Positions 6,835 through 13,186 of a stretch of 15,175 nt of DNA are shown here, in pieces. The position numbers and the translations under genes are program-made. Under the pieces are notes generated by a model. That model was given only the letters and a program-made list of their open reading frames with translations. It had not been told where the DNA came from and searched no databases. Location: assembly GCA_050180235.1 (NCBI GenBank), contig JBFXEJ010000132.1, positions 1-15,175 of the forward strand. Reading direction: 5' to 3'. Position 1 is the stretch's first letter. Each line of letters begins with the position of its first letter. The DNA is from JAABRU01 sp050180235 (GTDB lineage: Bacteria > Desulfobacterota > Desulfobacteria > Desulfobacterales > Desulfococcaceae).

Positions 6835-8109
6835 TTGAATCATACATTGTTTATCAGTATTCTGCTGCTTGCCCTGTCCGCACCCCTGTCCGCCGCAGCC
6901 CTGGAACCTGAGGATATTCTGCTCATTGCAAACGGGAAAAACAAGGACAGCGTCCGGCTGGCCCACTATTATATGGAACAGCGGAAGATTCCTTTGGAGC
7001 ATCTTCTGATTCTGGATGTCAGAGATCAGGAGGAATGCACACGGGAGGAATACAGGGAAAAAATTCTGATGCCTGTCCGTGAATATCTTTCTGAAGTTTT
7101 TCCCTGCTGGCGCATACGCTGTCTGCTGCTTGTGTATGGAATGCCGCTGCGGATTCTTACGCCGCCTTCATCGGAAAAATCATCTGAAAATCAGGACGAT
7201 GAAACAGAATCTCTGTTTGGGGACAAGGGGGAAATCGAAGACATCATCAAAAATATCATTTTTGGAAAAAACACAAAGGGAAAAGAGACAGACGGAATTC
7301 TGGATCGGATCAGGCAGGAGGTTCATGCACAGGATCAGAAAAATGACCTTACCGCGTCCCCGGATTCAGAACTGGCTCTGGTATATCAGGCAGATTACCC
7401 CCTGAAAGGCTGGGTTTCCAATCCTTATTATGCCGGGAATCATGCCAGAAAAGATTTGATTCCAAAGGAAAATGTGCTGATGGTCAGCCGTCTGGACGGC
7501 CCTGATCCGGAAACCGTTAAACGCATTATTGATGACAGCATAAGTACCGAATCTGAAGGTCTGCGCGGCAGTGCGTATTTTGATGCACGCTGGCCTGATC
7601 CGGGTCAGAAAACTGTCACCGGCGGATACCGGTATTATGACCGATCCCTTCACCGGGCTGCGGCTTTTCTGAAAGAGCAGGGCAGGATGCCGGTAAAGGT
7701 CAACGATGCCGAGGCACTTTTTCAGAAAGGGGAATGTCCGGATGCTGCCCTGTACTGCGGATGGTACAGTCTGGGAAAATATGCGGATTCTTTTACATGG
7801 CGTCCCGGTTCTGTGGGTTATCATATCGCGAGCAGCGAATGTGCCACCCTGAAAAAACCGGGATCACAGGTCTGGTGCAAACGGATGCTGGAAAAAGGCA
7901 TTGCAGCAACCATCGGCCCGGTTGGTGAACCTTATGTGGGAGCCTTTCCCCTTCCTGAACTTTTTTTCCGCTTTCTCAGCGAAGGATATCTGGAACTGGC
8001 AGAATCCTATTTTGTCAGTCTGCCCTATCTTTCGTGGAAAATGGTTCTGATCGGAGATCCCCTTTACCATCCTTTCAGCCCCGTTCTGACTATGCCGGAA
8101 AATTTTTGA
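6835..8109 (+). CDS. TIGR03790 family protein, predicted secreted
   Basis: A 424-aa protein that I recognise as TIGR03790, an uncharacterised family reported mainly in species that also carry exosortase. The TTG start at 6835 is used because no ATG lies in frame between the upstream stop and the mature region; AAAAGGA lies about 10 nt upstream. Residues 1-22 (NHTLFISILLLALSAPLSAAA) look like a signal peptide with few basic residues. Family hallmarks in order: ILLIANGKNKDSVRLAHYY near residue 30, LLLVYGMPLRI near 100, DSELALVY, NPYY, VSRLDGPD, GSAYFDAR, ALYCGWYS, GSVGYHIASSE, WCKRMLEKGIAATIGPVGEPY and LIGDPLYHPF near the end. An acidic, low-similarity insert lies at about 115-170. The role is unknown; an extracellular or periplasmic function is inferred only from the signal peptide. 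No exosortase gene is in the window. Confidence 0.85.
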   Translation: MNHTLFISILLLALSAPLSAAALEPEDILLIANGKNKDSVRLAHYYMEQRKIPLEHLLILDVRDQEECTREEYREKILMPVREYLSEVFPCWRIRCLLLVYGMPLRILTPPSSEKSSENQDDETESLFGDKGEIEDIIKNIIFGKNTKGKETDGILDRIRQEVHAQDQKNDLTASPDSELALVYQADYPLKGWVSNPYYAGNHARKDLIPKENVLMVSRLDGPDPETVKRIIDDSISTESEGLRGSAYFDARWPDPGQKTVTGGYRYYDRSLHRAAAFLKEQGRMPVKVNDAEALFQKGECPDAALYCGWYSLGKYADSFTWRPGSVGYHIASSECATLKKPGSQVWCKRMLEKGIAATIGPVGEPYVGAFPLPELFFRFLSEGYLELAESYFVSLPYLSWKMVLIGDPLYHPFSPVLTMPENF

Positions 8110-8120
8110 AAAAATGATTA

Positions 8121-8325
8121 ACTGATGTTACGACACCCTTTCAAAAATCAGCAGGTTATTGTATCCCCCGTCATTCCGGCGAAAGCCGGAATCCGGTAAT
8201 TTCAAATGATTATGGATACCGGCGTTAACCGGTATGACGAAGAGGCCAAAAAGCTAAATCAAAATGGTTCAGCTTTATTATGGATACCGGCGTTAATCGG
8301 TATGACGAAGAGGCGTAACATCAGT
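8121..8325. mobile_element. TIR element copy 1 (205 bp, internally duplicated)
   Basis: Bounded by ACTGATGTTACG (8121-8132) and CGTAACATCAGT (8314-8325), which are exact complements. Inside is a nested palindrome, TCATTCCGGCGAAAGCCGGA. A 38-bp segment occurs twice (8209-8246 and 8277-8314, one mismatch) at a 68-bp period. 205 minus 68 equals 137, the size of copies 3 and 4, so this copy carries a 68-bp tandem duplication. No coding capacity. GATTA flanks both ends. Confidence 0.75.
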
Positions 8326-8341
8326 GATTAAATAACTGATG

Positions 8342-8452
8342 GGTAGTGGGTCAAACCTGTTGATGAAACAGGGATTCAGGTTGCAGAGACAAGGCATGCC
8401 TTGTCTCTGCGGCGGAATCCGGATTCAGGATCAACGGATTTGACCCACCACC
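8342..8452. mobile_element. 111-bp palindromic MITE with 8-bp target duplication
   Basis: The ends are GGTAGTGGGTCAAA (8342-8355) and TTTGACCCACCACC (8439-8452), complementary with one mismatch. The centre, 8383-8410, is a perfect 28-bp palindrome (half-site GCAGAGACAAGGCA). The element is exactly flanked by AACTGATG on both sides (8334-8341 and 8453-8460). This is a clean target-site duplication, created by insertion into the left end of TIR element copy 2. The 8-bp duplication and the GGTAGTGGG terminus match what an IS1-like transposase would make, and the IS1-like end at 15051 starts with the same nine bases. Too short to encode a protein. Confidence 0.8.
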
Positions 8453-8453
8453 A

Positions 8454-8585
8454 ACTGATGTTACGCCAACATTTTAAAATCCGGCAGATTACTGCGTGGC
8501 AGCCTTCATTCCGGCAAAAGCCGGAATCCGGTGTTTTCAATATTTTCCGGATACTGACTTTCGTCAGTATGATGATCTGGCGTAA
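8454..8585. mobile_element. TIR element copy 2, right end replaced
   Basis: The left end ACTGATGTTACGCC (8454-8467) and the internal palindrome around CATTCCGGCAAAAGCCGGAA match copies 1 and 3. The right end stops after GGCGTAA (8579-8585), where the other family would continue CATCAGT. The TAATACCAATTC repeat begins at this point. The left end was also hit by the 111-bp element at 8342-8452. Confidence 0.65.
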
Positions 8586-8665
8586 TACCAATTCTCCATT
8601 GATTTTATACAATGCGGAATGCAATCCGGAGGACTGCAAAAATTAAGCGGAGCGGTTTTTTGCAC
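8582..8665. repeat. TACCAATTC repeat, single copy of about 84 bp
   Basis: This reads GTAATACCAATTCTCCATTG and continues through GCGGAATGCAATCCGGAGGA to a hairpin TGCAAAAA...TTTTTTGCA. It matches the minus strand of 6481-6565 almost throughout. Fragments of its distal hairpin also occur at 6712-6796. It directly abuts and truncates TIR element copy 2. Confidence 0.65.
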
Positions 8666-8700
8666 ACTCACAACGGTGAAAGAAACTGACATATTATATA

Positions 8701-8837
8701 ACTGATGTTACGCCAAACCTTCAGAATCCGTCAGAATGCTGTATTTCCCGTCATTCCGGCAAAAGCCGGAATCCGGTATTTTCAGACGGTTCCGGATACC
8801 GGCTTTCGCCGGTATTATGAATCTGCGTAACATCAGT
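8701..8837. mobile_element. TIR element copy 3 (137 bp, intact)
   Basis: Begins ACTGATGTTACGCC (8701-8714) and ends GCGTAACATCAGT (8837). It contains two internal palindromes, TCATTCCGGCAAAAGCCGGA and GATACCGGCTTTCGCCGGTA. This copy best defines the full-length family member. There is no reading frame of note, so mobilisation would need a transposase supplied elsewhere. Confidence 0.75.
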
Positions 8838-8980
8838 TAATTAAGCATCTTTTCCCATAATATATTTTTTCACATTTTCCTGAAATATGAAAAAATATAC
8901 AAATATCAAAAATATATCATTATTTTACTTATGTTTTTCAAAAAAACATGGCGGAACATCTGTATTTTTGTATGTGTTTC

Positions 8981-9011
8981 TTGACAGAAAGGCATTATTG
9001 GACTAAATAAT
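8981..9011 (+). promoter_or_regulatory. Candidate promoter for fchA-folD
   Basis: A perfect TTGACA (8981-8986) is followed by AATAAT (9006-9011) at 19 nt spacing, or by the weaker TAAATA (9004-9009) at 17 nt. The sequence from 8840 to here is very AT-rich, which fits a promoter upstream region. The leader would be about 105 nt. Confidence 0.45.
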
Positions 9012-9032
9012 CATATTCTCCCTATCAGAAAT

Positions 9033-9090
9033 TCTGAGGAAAAATTCTCAGAGCAAATCAAATTCACCCCGGTTAAAGATATTTTAACCG
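9033..9090 (+). promoter_or_regulatory. Two hairpins in the fchA leader
   Basis: TCTGAG (9033-9038) pairs with CTCAGA (9047-9052), and CGGTTAAA (9070-9077) pairs with TTTAACCG (9083-9090). The second ends 17 nt before AAGGAGG. I do not recognise a known riboswitch fold here. They may be leader structures or the second may be an operator. Confidence 0.35.
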
Positions 9091-9123
9091 CAACAACAAC
9101 CCCATAAGGAGGAATACGCAAGC

Positions 9124-9759
9124 ATGGCATCAATGGTGGACAAATCCTGTAAAGACTTTATCGAAGTGCTGGCATCCAAAGCCCCGGTTCCGGGCGGCGG
9201 GGGCGCTGCAGCAATGGGCGGCGCAATCGGCATGGCTCTTTCCAACATGGTGGGCAATCTCACTGTTGGCAAGAAAAAATATGCTGATGTGGAGCCTGAA
9301 GTCAAAGACCTGATTGCAAAAGGAAACAAAGTCATCTCCGAACTGGAGGCACTGGTAGACAAAGACGCTGAAGTGTTCGAGCCTTTGTCCAAAGCATACG
9401 GTCTTCCGAAAACCACACCTGAAGAGATCAAATTCAAGGAAGAAACTATGGAGCAATGCTCCAAAACCGCATGTTCCGTGCCGATGGAAATTATGCGCAA
9501 GGCATATGAGGGAATCAAAATTCATCAGCGTATGGGTCAGATTGGAACCATGCTCGCGATTTCCGATGTGGGCTGCGGCGTGGTTTTCATGAAAGCTGCG
9601 CTGATTTCCGGCAAACTCAATGTCATCATCAATCTCAATACCATCAAAGATCAGAAATTTGTCAAATCCGCAAGGGAAGAAATGGATCGCCTTGTCAATG
9701 ACGGCTGCAAAATTGCGGATGAAACTTTGAATCTGGTCATTTCCAAACTTTCAAAATAA
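9124..9759 (+). CDS. fchA: Methenyltetrahydrofolate cyclohydrolase (FTCD_C family)
   Basis: A 211-aa protein of the cyclodeaminase/cyclohydrolase family. It interconverts 5,10-methenyl-THF and 10-formyl-THF in the methyl branch of the Wood-Ljungdahl pathway and general C1 metabolism. The start at 9124 has AAGGAGG at 9107-9113. The family signature PVPGGGGAAAMGGAIGMALSNMVGNL lies at residues 21-46, followed by the expected all-helical sequence and a DVGCGVVFMKAALISGKLNVIINL segment near residue 150. The family also contains formiminotetrahydrofolate cyclodeaminases. The choice of cyclohydrolase rests on folD lying 15 nt downstream and on that FolD apparently lacking its own cyclohydrolase residues. 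Cytoplasmic; almost certainly cotranscribed with folD. Confidence 0.87.
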   Translation: MASMVDKSCKDFIEVLASKAPVPGGGGAAAMGGAIGMALSNMVGNLTVGKKKYADVEPEVKDLIAKGNKVISELEALVDKDAEVFEPLSKAYGLPKTTPEEIKFKEETMEQCSKTACSVPMEIMRKAYEGIKIHQRMGQIGTMLAISDVGCGVVFMKAALISGKLNVIINLNTIKDQKFVKSAREEMDRLVNDGCKIADETLNLVISKLSK

Positions 9760-9774
9760 GGGGGAACATTTACA

Positions 9775-10632
9775 ATGGCAGAAGTTCTGAAAGCAAAACC
9801 GGTTGCAGATGCAATGAAGGCGGACATGGTAAAACGGGTTGAGGCAATGAAAGCCAAAGGCGCAACCCCGAAACTCGGCATTATCCGTGTGGGCGCACGT
9901 CCTGATGATCTGTTTTATGAAGGCGGCGCAAAAAAAACCTGCACAGCCGTGGGCATGGACTGTCAGGTGTTTGAATATCCGGAAACCATAGATCAGGCGG
10001 CTTTTGAAAAAGCGGTCATTGAAATCGGAGCAAAAAAAGATGTCAACGGCATTCTGATGTTCTCTCCGCTGCCCAAACATCTCAATGAGCGCAAGATCAG
10101 AACCCTGATTCCGGTTGAAAAAGATGTGGACTGCCTTACCACCAGCGGACAGGCAAAAGTCTTCACCGATGATGCCACCGGATTTCCCCCCTGCACTCCG
10201 AGCGCGTGCATGGAAATGCTCCATTTTTACAATATCCCGATCAAAGGCAAAAAATGCGTTGTCGTGGGACGCTCTCTGGTTGTGGGCAAACCCCTGGCAA
10301 TGCTTCTGCTGCGGGAACACGGCACAGTGACGATTTGCCATTCCCGGACAGAAAATCTGCCGGGCGTGTGTCAGGACGGAGAAATTGTGATTGCAGCAGT
10401 GGGAAAGGCAAAAATGCTCAAAGGCAATTTCTTCAAGGCAGGACAGACGGTTATTGATGTGGGTATCAATCCCGATCCGGACAATCCCGGAAAATACTGC
10501 GGTGATGTGGATTTTGCCCAGGCTGAACCCATTGTAAACAAAATCAGCCCGGTTCCCGGCGGCGTAGGCTCCATTACGACTTCGGTGCTGTGCAAACATA
10601 CCATCATGGCCTGCGAAATGCAGAACGCGTAA
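9775..10632 (+). CDS. folD: FolD-type methylene-THF dehydrogenase, cyclohydrolase site apparently lost
   Basis: A 285-aa FolD family protein, start 9775 after AAGGGGGA, 15 nt from the fchA stop. FolD normally oxidises 5,10-methylene-THF with NAD(P)+ and then hydrolyses the methenyl product. The nucleotide-binding motif VVVGRSLVVGKP (163-173), KDVDC (116-120) and PGGVGSIT (261-268) are present, so dehydrogenase activity is expected. The substrate-site motif usually written Y...K.KAC reads Y48-E-G-G-A52-K-K-T-C with no gap, so the catalytic Lys position is Ala. The usual GxLVQLPLP reads GILMFSPLP (92-100), so the Gln position is Phe96. In characterised enzymes this Lys and Gln are needed for the cyclohydrolase step. 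I infer a dehydrogenase-only enzyme working with the adjacent FchA. Lys53, one position along, is an alternative that cannot be ruled out from sequence. Confidence 0.9.
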   Translation: MAEVLKAKPVADAMKADMVKRVEAMKAKGATPKLGIIRVGARPDDLFYEGGAKKTCTAVGMDCQVFEYPETIDQAAFEKAVIEIGAKKDVNGILMFSPLPKHLNERKIRTLIPVEKDVDCLTTSGQAKVFTDDATGFPPCTPSACMEMLHFYNIPIKGKKCVVVGRSLVVGKPLAMLLLREHGTVTICHSRTENLPGVCQDGEIVIAAVGKAKMLKGNFFKAGQTVIDVGINPDPDNPGKYCGDVDFAQAEPIVNKISPVPGGVGSITTSVLCKHTIMACEMQNA

Positions 10633-10640
10633 ATTTGTAT

Positions 10641-10666
10641 TTCCCTCTCCCTTCGGGGGGAGGGAA
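10641..10666 (+). terminator. Hairpin with TTCG loop after folD
   Basis: TTCCCTCTCCC (10641-10651) pairs with GGGGGAGGGAA (10656-10666) around a TTCG tetraloop, giving 11 bp with one G-U pair. It starts 8 nt after the folD stop. No U-tract follows, so it may act as a 3' stabiliser rather than a classical intrinsic terminator. Confidence 0.55.
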
Positions 10667-10701
10667 TAGCAGATGGACAACAGTTCGTTATTATGGATGA
10701 A

Positions 10702-10875
10702 TTGCCTGAATACAGACAACCGGGGTTGGATAAAATTTTGTCTAAATACGGACAATCAAATAATTGTCTGAATACAGATAAATTGTCTGTATTCAGACAA
10801 CTGTGAATGTCTGGAATTTGTATAAATACAGATAAAATTGTCTATATTTAGACAAGATTGTCCAGATATAGACAA
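10702..10875. repeat. Cluster of seven 18-bp palindromes, TTGTCTnnATnnAGACAA
   Basis: Seven imperfect palindromes with consensus TTGTCTGAATACAGACAA start at 10702, 10738, 10764, 10783, 10818, 10838 and 10858, at steps of 36, 26, 19, 35, 20 and 20 bp. Three (10783, 10838 and nearly 10858) keep both TTGTCT/TTGTCC and AGACAA arms; the others have one to three changes. The cluster ends about 28 bp before two TATAAT hexamers and 95 bp before the nuclease gene. It has no spacer structure like a CRISPR. It could be a multi-site operator for a dimeric regulator, a set of iterons, or a degenerate satellite. Confidence 0.75.
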
Positions 10876-10902
10876 TTTGTTATGGTGAATAGGCGGAAAC
10901 TG

Positions 10903-10920
10903 TATAATCACTATAATCAC
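10903..10920 (+). promoter_or_regulatory. Tandem TATAAT -10 boxes before the nuclease gene
   Basis: The nonamer TATAATCAC is repeated twice in tandem (10903-10911 and 10912-10920), giving two perfect -10 hexamers. The nearest -35-like hexamer, TTGTTA (10877-10882), is 20 nt before the first box. It starts directly after the last palindrome, so a regulator bound to the cluster would sit beside RNA polymerase. Confidence 0.45.
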
Positions 10921-10970
10921 TGGTCAGACAGACGCACTTCGTGCGCTAATCTTAAAAAAATGGAGAAGTT

Positions 10971-12020
10971 ATGAAAACAAACTTATTTTTAAATCCATAT
11001 CAACAACCTGAGAATAAACTTACCTATAGCTTTCTGGCATTAGTAGATTTTATTAATAATCGTGAATTTATGGAATGGCTGTGCGATGGCTATTTTTCAG
11101 ATAATCCAGTTCAACAAATTAATGGAGTTTTAGGCGGTGGAAATAGTAATCCGGATGGGAAAATTATTATTAGAGACAGAAATGGTGATAATATAAATAT
11201 ATATATTGAAAATAAGACCAACAGGAGACAATTATCAGTTGAACAAATAATTAGTCATTTAGAATGGTTAAATGGTAAAGATAAATTGCTGGTTATTACT
11301 CCAAGAGCTTCAGATAGGAATATTGTAAAAGAGTTAAAGAACGATGTTATTGTATTTAAAACATGGTCTGAAATAGCTGAATATCTTAGGAAGAAATTAC
11401 AGAATAAAATAGCAGAACAATTTATTGAATACGGGAAATTGAGTGGAGAATTTGAAGAAAATGGAGAATTAACAAGATCGGAGATTGAGGTTTATTCATC
11501 TTATTATCAAATGAACTTCGAAGGAAAAATATACTCAATATTTAATTCCTTATTGATTGAGTTATATTCAATTGAATCAGAATTCAAAAATATCTATTAT
11601 GAATACCGTGATAATTGGGGTAGAAAAGGAATAGAAATATATTCAAATAAAGAAGAGACCAAATATGGACAATGGTGGGCTATCAGCCTCTATTATTCAG
11701 TTAATGATCACAAGATAAAATTAAAAAAACAAGTTCCAGAAATTGTTTTCTTTTTTGATGTTGATCCAAGTAAGAAGGATGTACTGAAGAATGATAACTG
11801 TTTTAGAGATTTGGTTAAAGACTTACTAAAATTAGGCTTCGAAAGTAATCTTAATAATGAATTAACACCAAATAAATGGAGATTACTGATCTACCGAAAA
11901 TCTATCACAGATTTCCAAAATATTAACCTTCAAGAGCTTCTTGGATTTGTTTTTCATGTATTTAATAAATTAAAAGAATCGAAAGCCATAGAGCATGAAT
12001 ATTTTGGAGAATTTGTCTAA
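10971..12020 (+). CDS. PD-(D/E)XK nuclease-like protein, AT-rich
   Basis: A 349-aa protein. GGAG lies 5 nt before the ATG. The N-terminus has NPYQQPENKLTYSFLALVDFI, a pattern I associate with PD-(D/E)XK nuclease-family proteins. The catalytic motif follows: NPDGKIII with D62, then IYIENKTN with E80 and K82, then a helix with Q92 (VEQIISHLEWL) and a strand LLVITPRA. Residues about 170-349 are a second domain I do not recognise (with GRKGIEIYSN and QWWAISLYYS). The nuclease fold suggests a DNA- or RNA-cleaving defence or mobile-element protein; the target is unknown. Codon and base use are much more AT-rich than in folD or the signalling genes, pointing to horizontal acquisition. No methyltransferase or partner gene is directly adjacent in the same transcript. 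Confidence 0.72.
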   Translation: MKTNLFLNPYQQPENKLTYSFLALVDFINNREFMEWLCDGYFSDNPVQQINGVLGGGNSNPDGKIIIRDRNGDNINIYIENKTNRRQLSVEQIISHLEWLNGKDKLLVITPRASDRNIVKELKNDVIVFKTWSEIAEYLRKKLQNKIAEQFIEYGKLSGEFEENGELTRSEIEVYSSYYQMNFEGKIYSIFNSLLIELYSIESEFKNIYYEYRDNWGRKGIEIYSNKEETKYGQWWAISLYYSVNDHKIKLKKQVPEIVFFFDVDPSKKDVLKNDNCFRDLVKDLLKLGFESNLNNELTPNKWRLLIYRKSITDFQNINLQELLGFVFHVFNKLKESKAIEHEYFGEFV

Positions 12021-12115
12021 CAACTGCTTCAATCTGATAACTGCCTTTGTCATGAAAATTGCACTCGCTACGCTCAGGCCGCAATTACAGGTTAAGCAAA
12101 TGTTATTTTTCATTA

Positions 12116-12252
12116 ACTGATGTTACGCCAGATCGTCATACCTGCCAAAGTCTGTATCCAAAATTATTTGATATTACTGGATTCCGACTTTTGCCGGAAT
12201 GACGGCTGCCCCTGTAATCTGCCGGATTTTTAAAGGCTGGCGTAACATCATT
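12116..12252. mobile_element. TIR element copy 4 (about 137 bp, inverted)
   Basis: Ends TGATGTTACGCC (12118-12129) and GGCGTAACATCA (12239-12250) are exact complements. The internal palindrome (ATTCCGACTTTTGCCGGAAT) shows that its core lies in the opposite orientation to copies 1-3. The whole has the same length as copy 3. It fills the gap between the nuclease gene and the small genes at 12281. The sequence at 12021-12115 holds only a short AATTGC/GCAATT inverted repeat. Confidence 0.7.
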
Positions 12253-12280
12253 TATTAAGATAAATACAAAGATATAAAAA

Positions 12281-12598
12281 ATGGAATTAAAACTTGCATT
12301 AAACCAGCCAGTTTTCAGATGGTTGCCAAAACATCTGAATCATATTGCTGAAAATATGGTCATCAGAAAAAGAAATATTTCATTTTTAGCTATAAACGCC
12401 TTATTCCGGCTGAAAGATTACAAAGTGTCGAATACAGCCATGCCATTCACAGGGAGCTTTGTCATTAGCGGGTTTGTTCCGTTACAGCCAAACGATCATC
12501 TGAGAAATAAGGCTGAAAAGCTGTCAGTTATTTTCAGAATTGACAGTCATAACAATATCATCCCAATAACAGCATATAGTGAAAGTGATGAAAAATAA
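12281..12598 (+). CDS. Small protein of unknown function, possible toxin-like partner
   Basis: A 105-aa basic-to-neutral protein, family not recognised. There is no good ribosome site before the ATG at 12281, which lies about 30 bp past the end of TIR element copy 4. The sequence is plausible for a compact alpha/beta fold, ending in strands (LSVIFRIDSHNNIIPITAYSESDEK). The length, basic N-terminal half and overlap with the next gene resemble a toxin-antitoxin operon, but no toxin motif could be identified. The idea is inference from layout only. It could also be a truncated gene. Confidence 0.5.
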   Translation: MELKLALNQPVFRWLPKHLNHIAENMVIRKRNISFLAINALFRLKDYKVSNTAMPFTGSFVISGFVPLQPNDHLRNKAEKLSVIFRIDSHNNIIPITAYSESDEK

Positions 12599-13004
12599 CA
12601 ATTTGCAAACAATTGAAGAGCAGGACGATTATATCCAGTCATTGGATATTGCCCAATTACATGAAATGGAAAAAAACAGTGAGATTTTATTACAGAATGA
12701 CATGGCATTGCAGGCTGACAAAAATTCTGATGACCTGAAATATGATAACACCGATACGTATATCCAGAATTTGCAATTGAAAGAGTTGAAAGAACTTGAG
12801 ACAAACAGTCATTTGCCCGAAAAAATAAACGAGGCGGATTTGCGGCACAAGGCAAAACTTACAGGATTGGAAAGAGATATAATATTACTTATTGAAACAA
12901 AAAAGGAAAAAGCCACTCTGGAGCAAATACTCATTTACTGTAACACATTGCACATTCCTTACAATAAGATGCTGCCTGAACTTTTTACTCAGGCGGCATA
13001 TTAG
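12588..13004 (+). CDS. Acidic helical protein with two internal repeats, unknown function
   Basis: A 138-aa protein from the ATG at 12588, which overlaps the upstream stop by 11 nt (translational coupling likely); a GTG at 12579 is an alternative start. Residues about 11-75 hold two copies of a motif of about 24 residues: DDYIQSLDIAQLHEMEKNS and DTYIQNLQLKELKELETNS. The C-terminal part (RDIILLIETKKEKATLEQILIYCNTLHIPY) is predicted helical. It is acidic overall, opposite in character to its overlapping neighbour, so the pair may form a complex. I do not recognise the family. An antitoxin role is a guess from context. Confidence 0.55.
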   Translation: MKNNNLQTIEEQDDYIQSLDIAQLHEMEKNSEILLQNDMALQADKNSDDLKYDNTDTYIQNLQLKELKELETNSHLPEKINEADLRHKAKLTGLERDIILLIETKKEKATLEQILIYCNTLHIPYNKMLPELFTQAAY

Positions 13005-13104
13005 TATGTTTGGTTCTGAGCTATGAATTTATTTGCATGCACTGAGACAAGATTGCGTGGCAATCCAGTTCGAATGAAAAAAAATAACCCAGTGTGATCC
13101 AGTG

Positions 13105-13133
13105 GACAGCCTTCCGCTCCGCTCCAGGCTGTC
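13105..13133. repeat. Hairpin after the small gene pair
   Basis: GACAGCCT (13105-13112) pairs with AGGCTGTC (13126-13133). The stem can be extended with flanking AGTG/CACT and one bulge. It lies about 100 nt after the stop at 13004. It may terminate the small operon, but no U-tract is seen. No gene was found at 13005-13104. Confidence 0.4.
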
Positions 13134-13160
13134 ACTGAGCTTGTCGTTATGCAACAGAAA

Positions 13161-13186
13161 ACCCCACTGAGCAGATGAAGTGGGGT
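13161..13186. repeat. 8-bp inverted repeat over the start of the 42-codon frame
   Basis: ACCCCACT (13161-13168) and AGTGGGGT (13179-13186) are perfect complements with a 10-nt loop. The right arm includes the GTG that could start the small frame at 13180, so this hairpin could mask it, or the frame may be an untranslated fragment. Confidence 0.45.

Noticed and set aside
9012..9123. Folate riboswitch in the fchA leader
   Set aside because: Two small hairpins are present but I could not identify the conserved core of a known tetrahydrofolate riboswitch.
9751..10755. Open frame of 334 codons on the minus strand
   Set aside because: It is antisense to folD; the composition is typical of a shadow frame and no motif is present.
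10702..10875. CRISPR array
   Set aside because: The units are palindromic and degenerate, and spacing is irregular (19-36 bp) with gaps of only 1 to 18 nt; there are no spacer-length unique segments and no cas genes.
12579..12587. GTG start at 12579 for the second small gene
   Set aside because: The ATG at 12588 gives a compact 11-nt overlap with the upstream stop and is the more usual start codon.
13018..13100. Short frame starting ATGAATTTATTTGCATG
   Set aside because: Only about 24 codons, no family resemblance, no ribosome site; likely debris.
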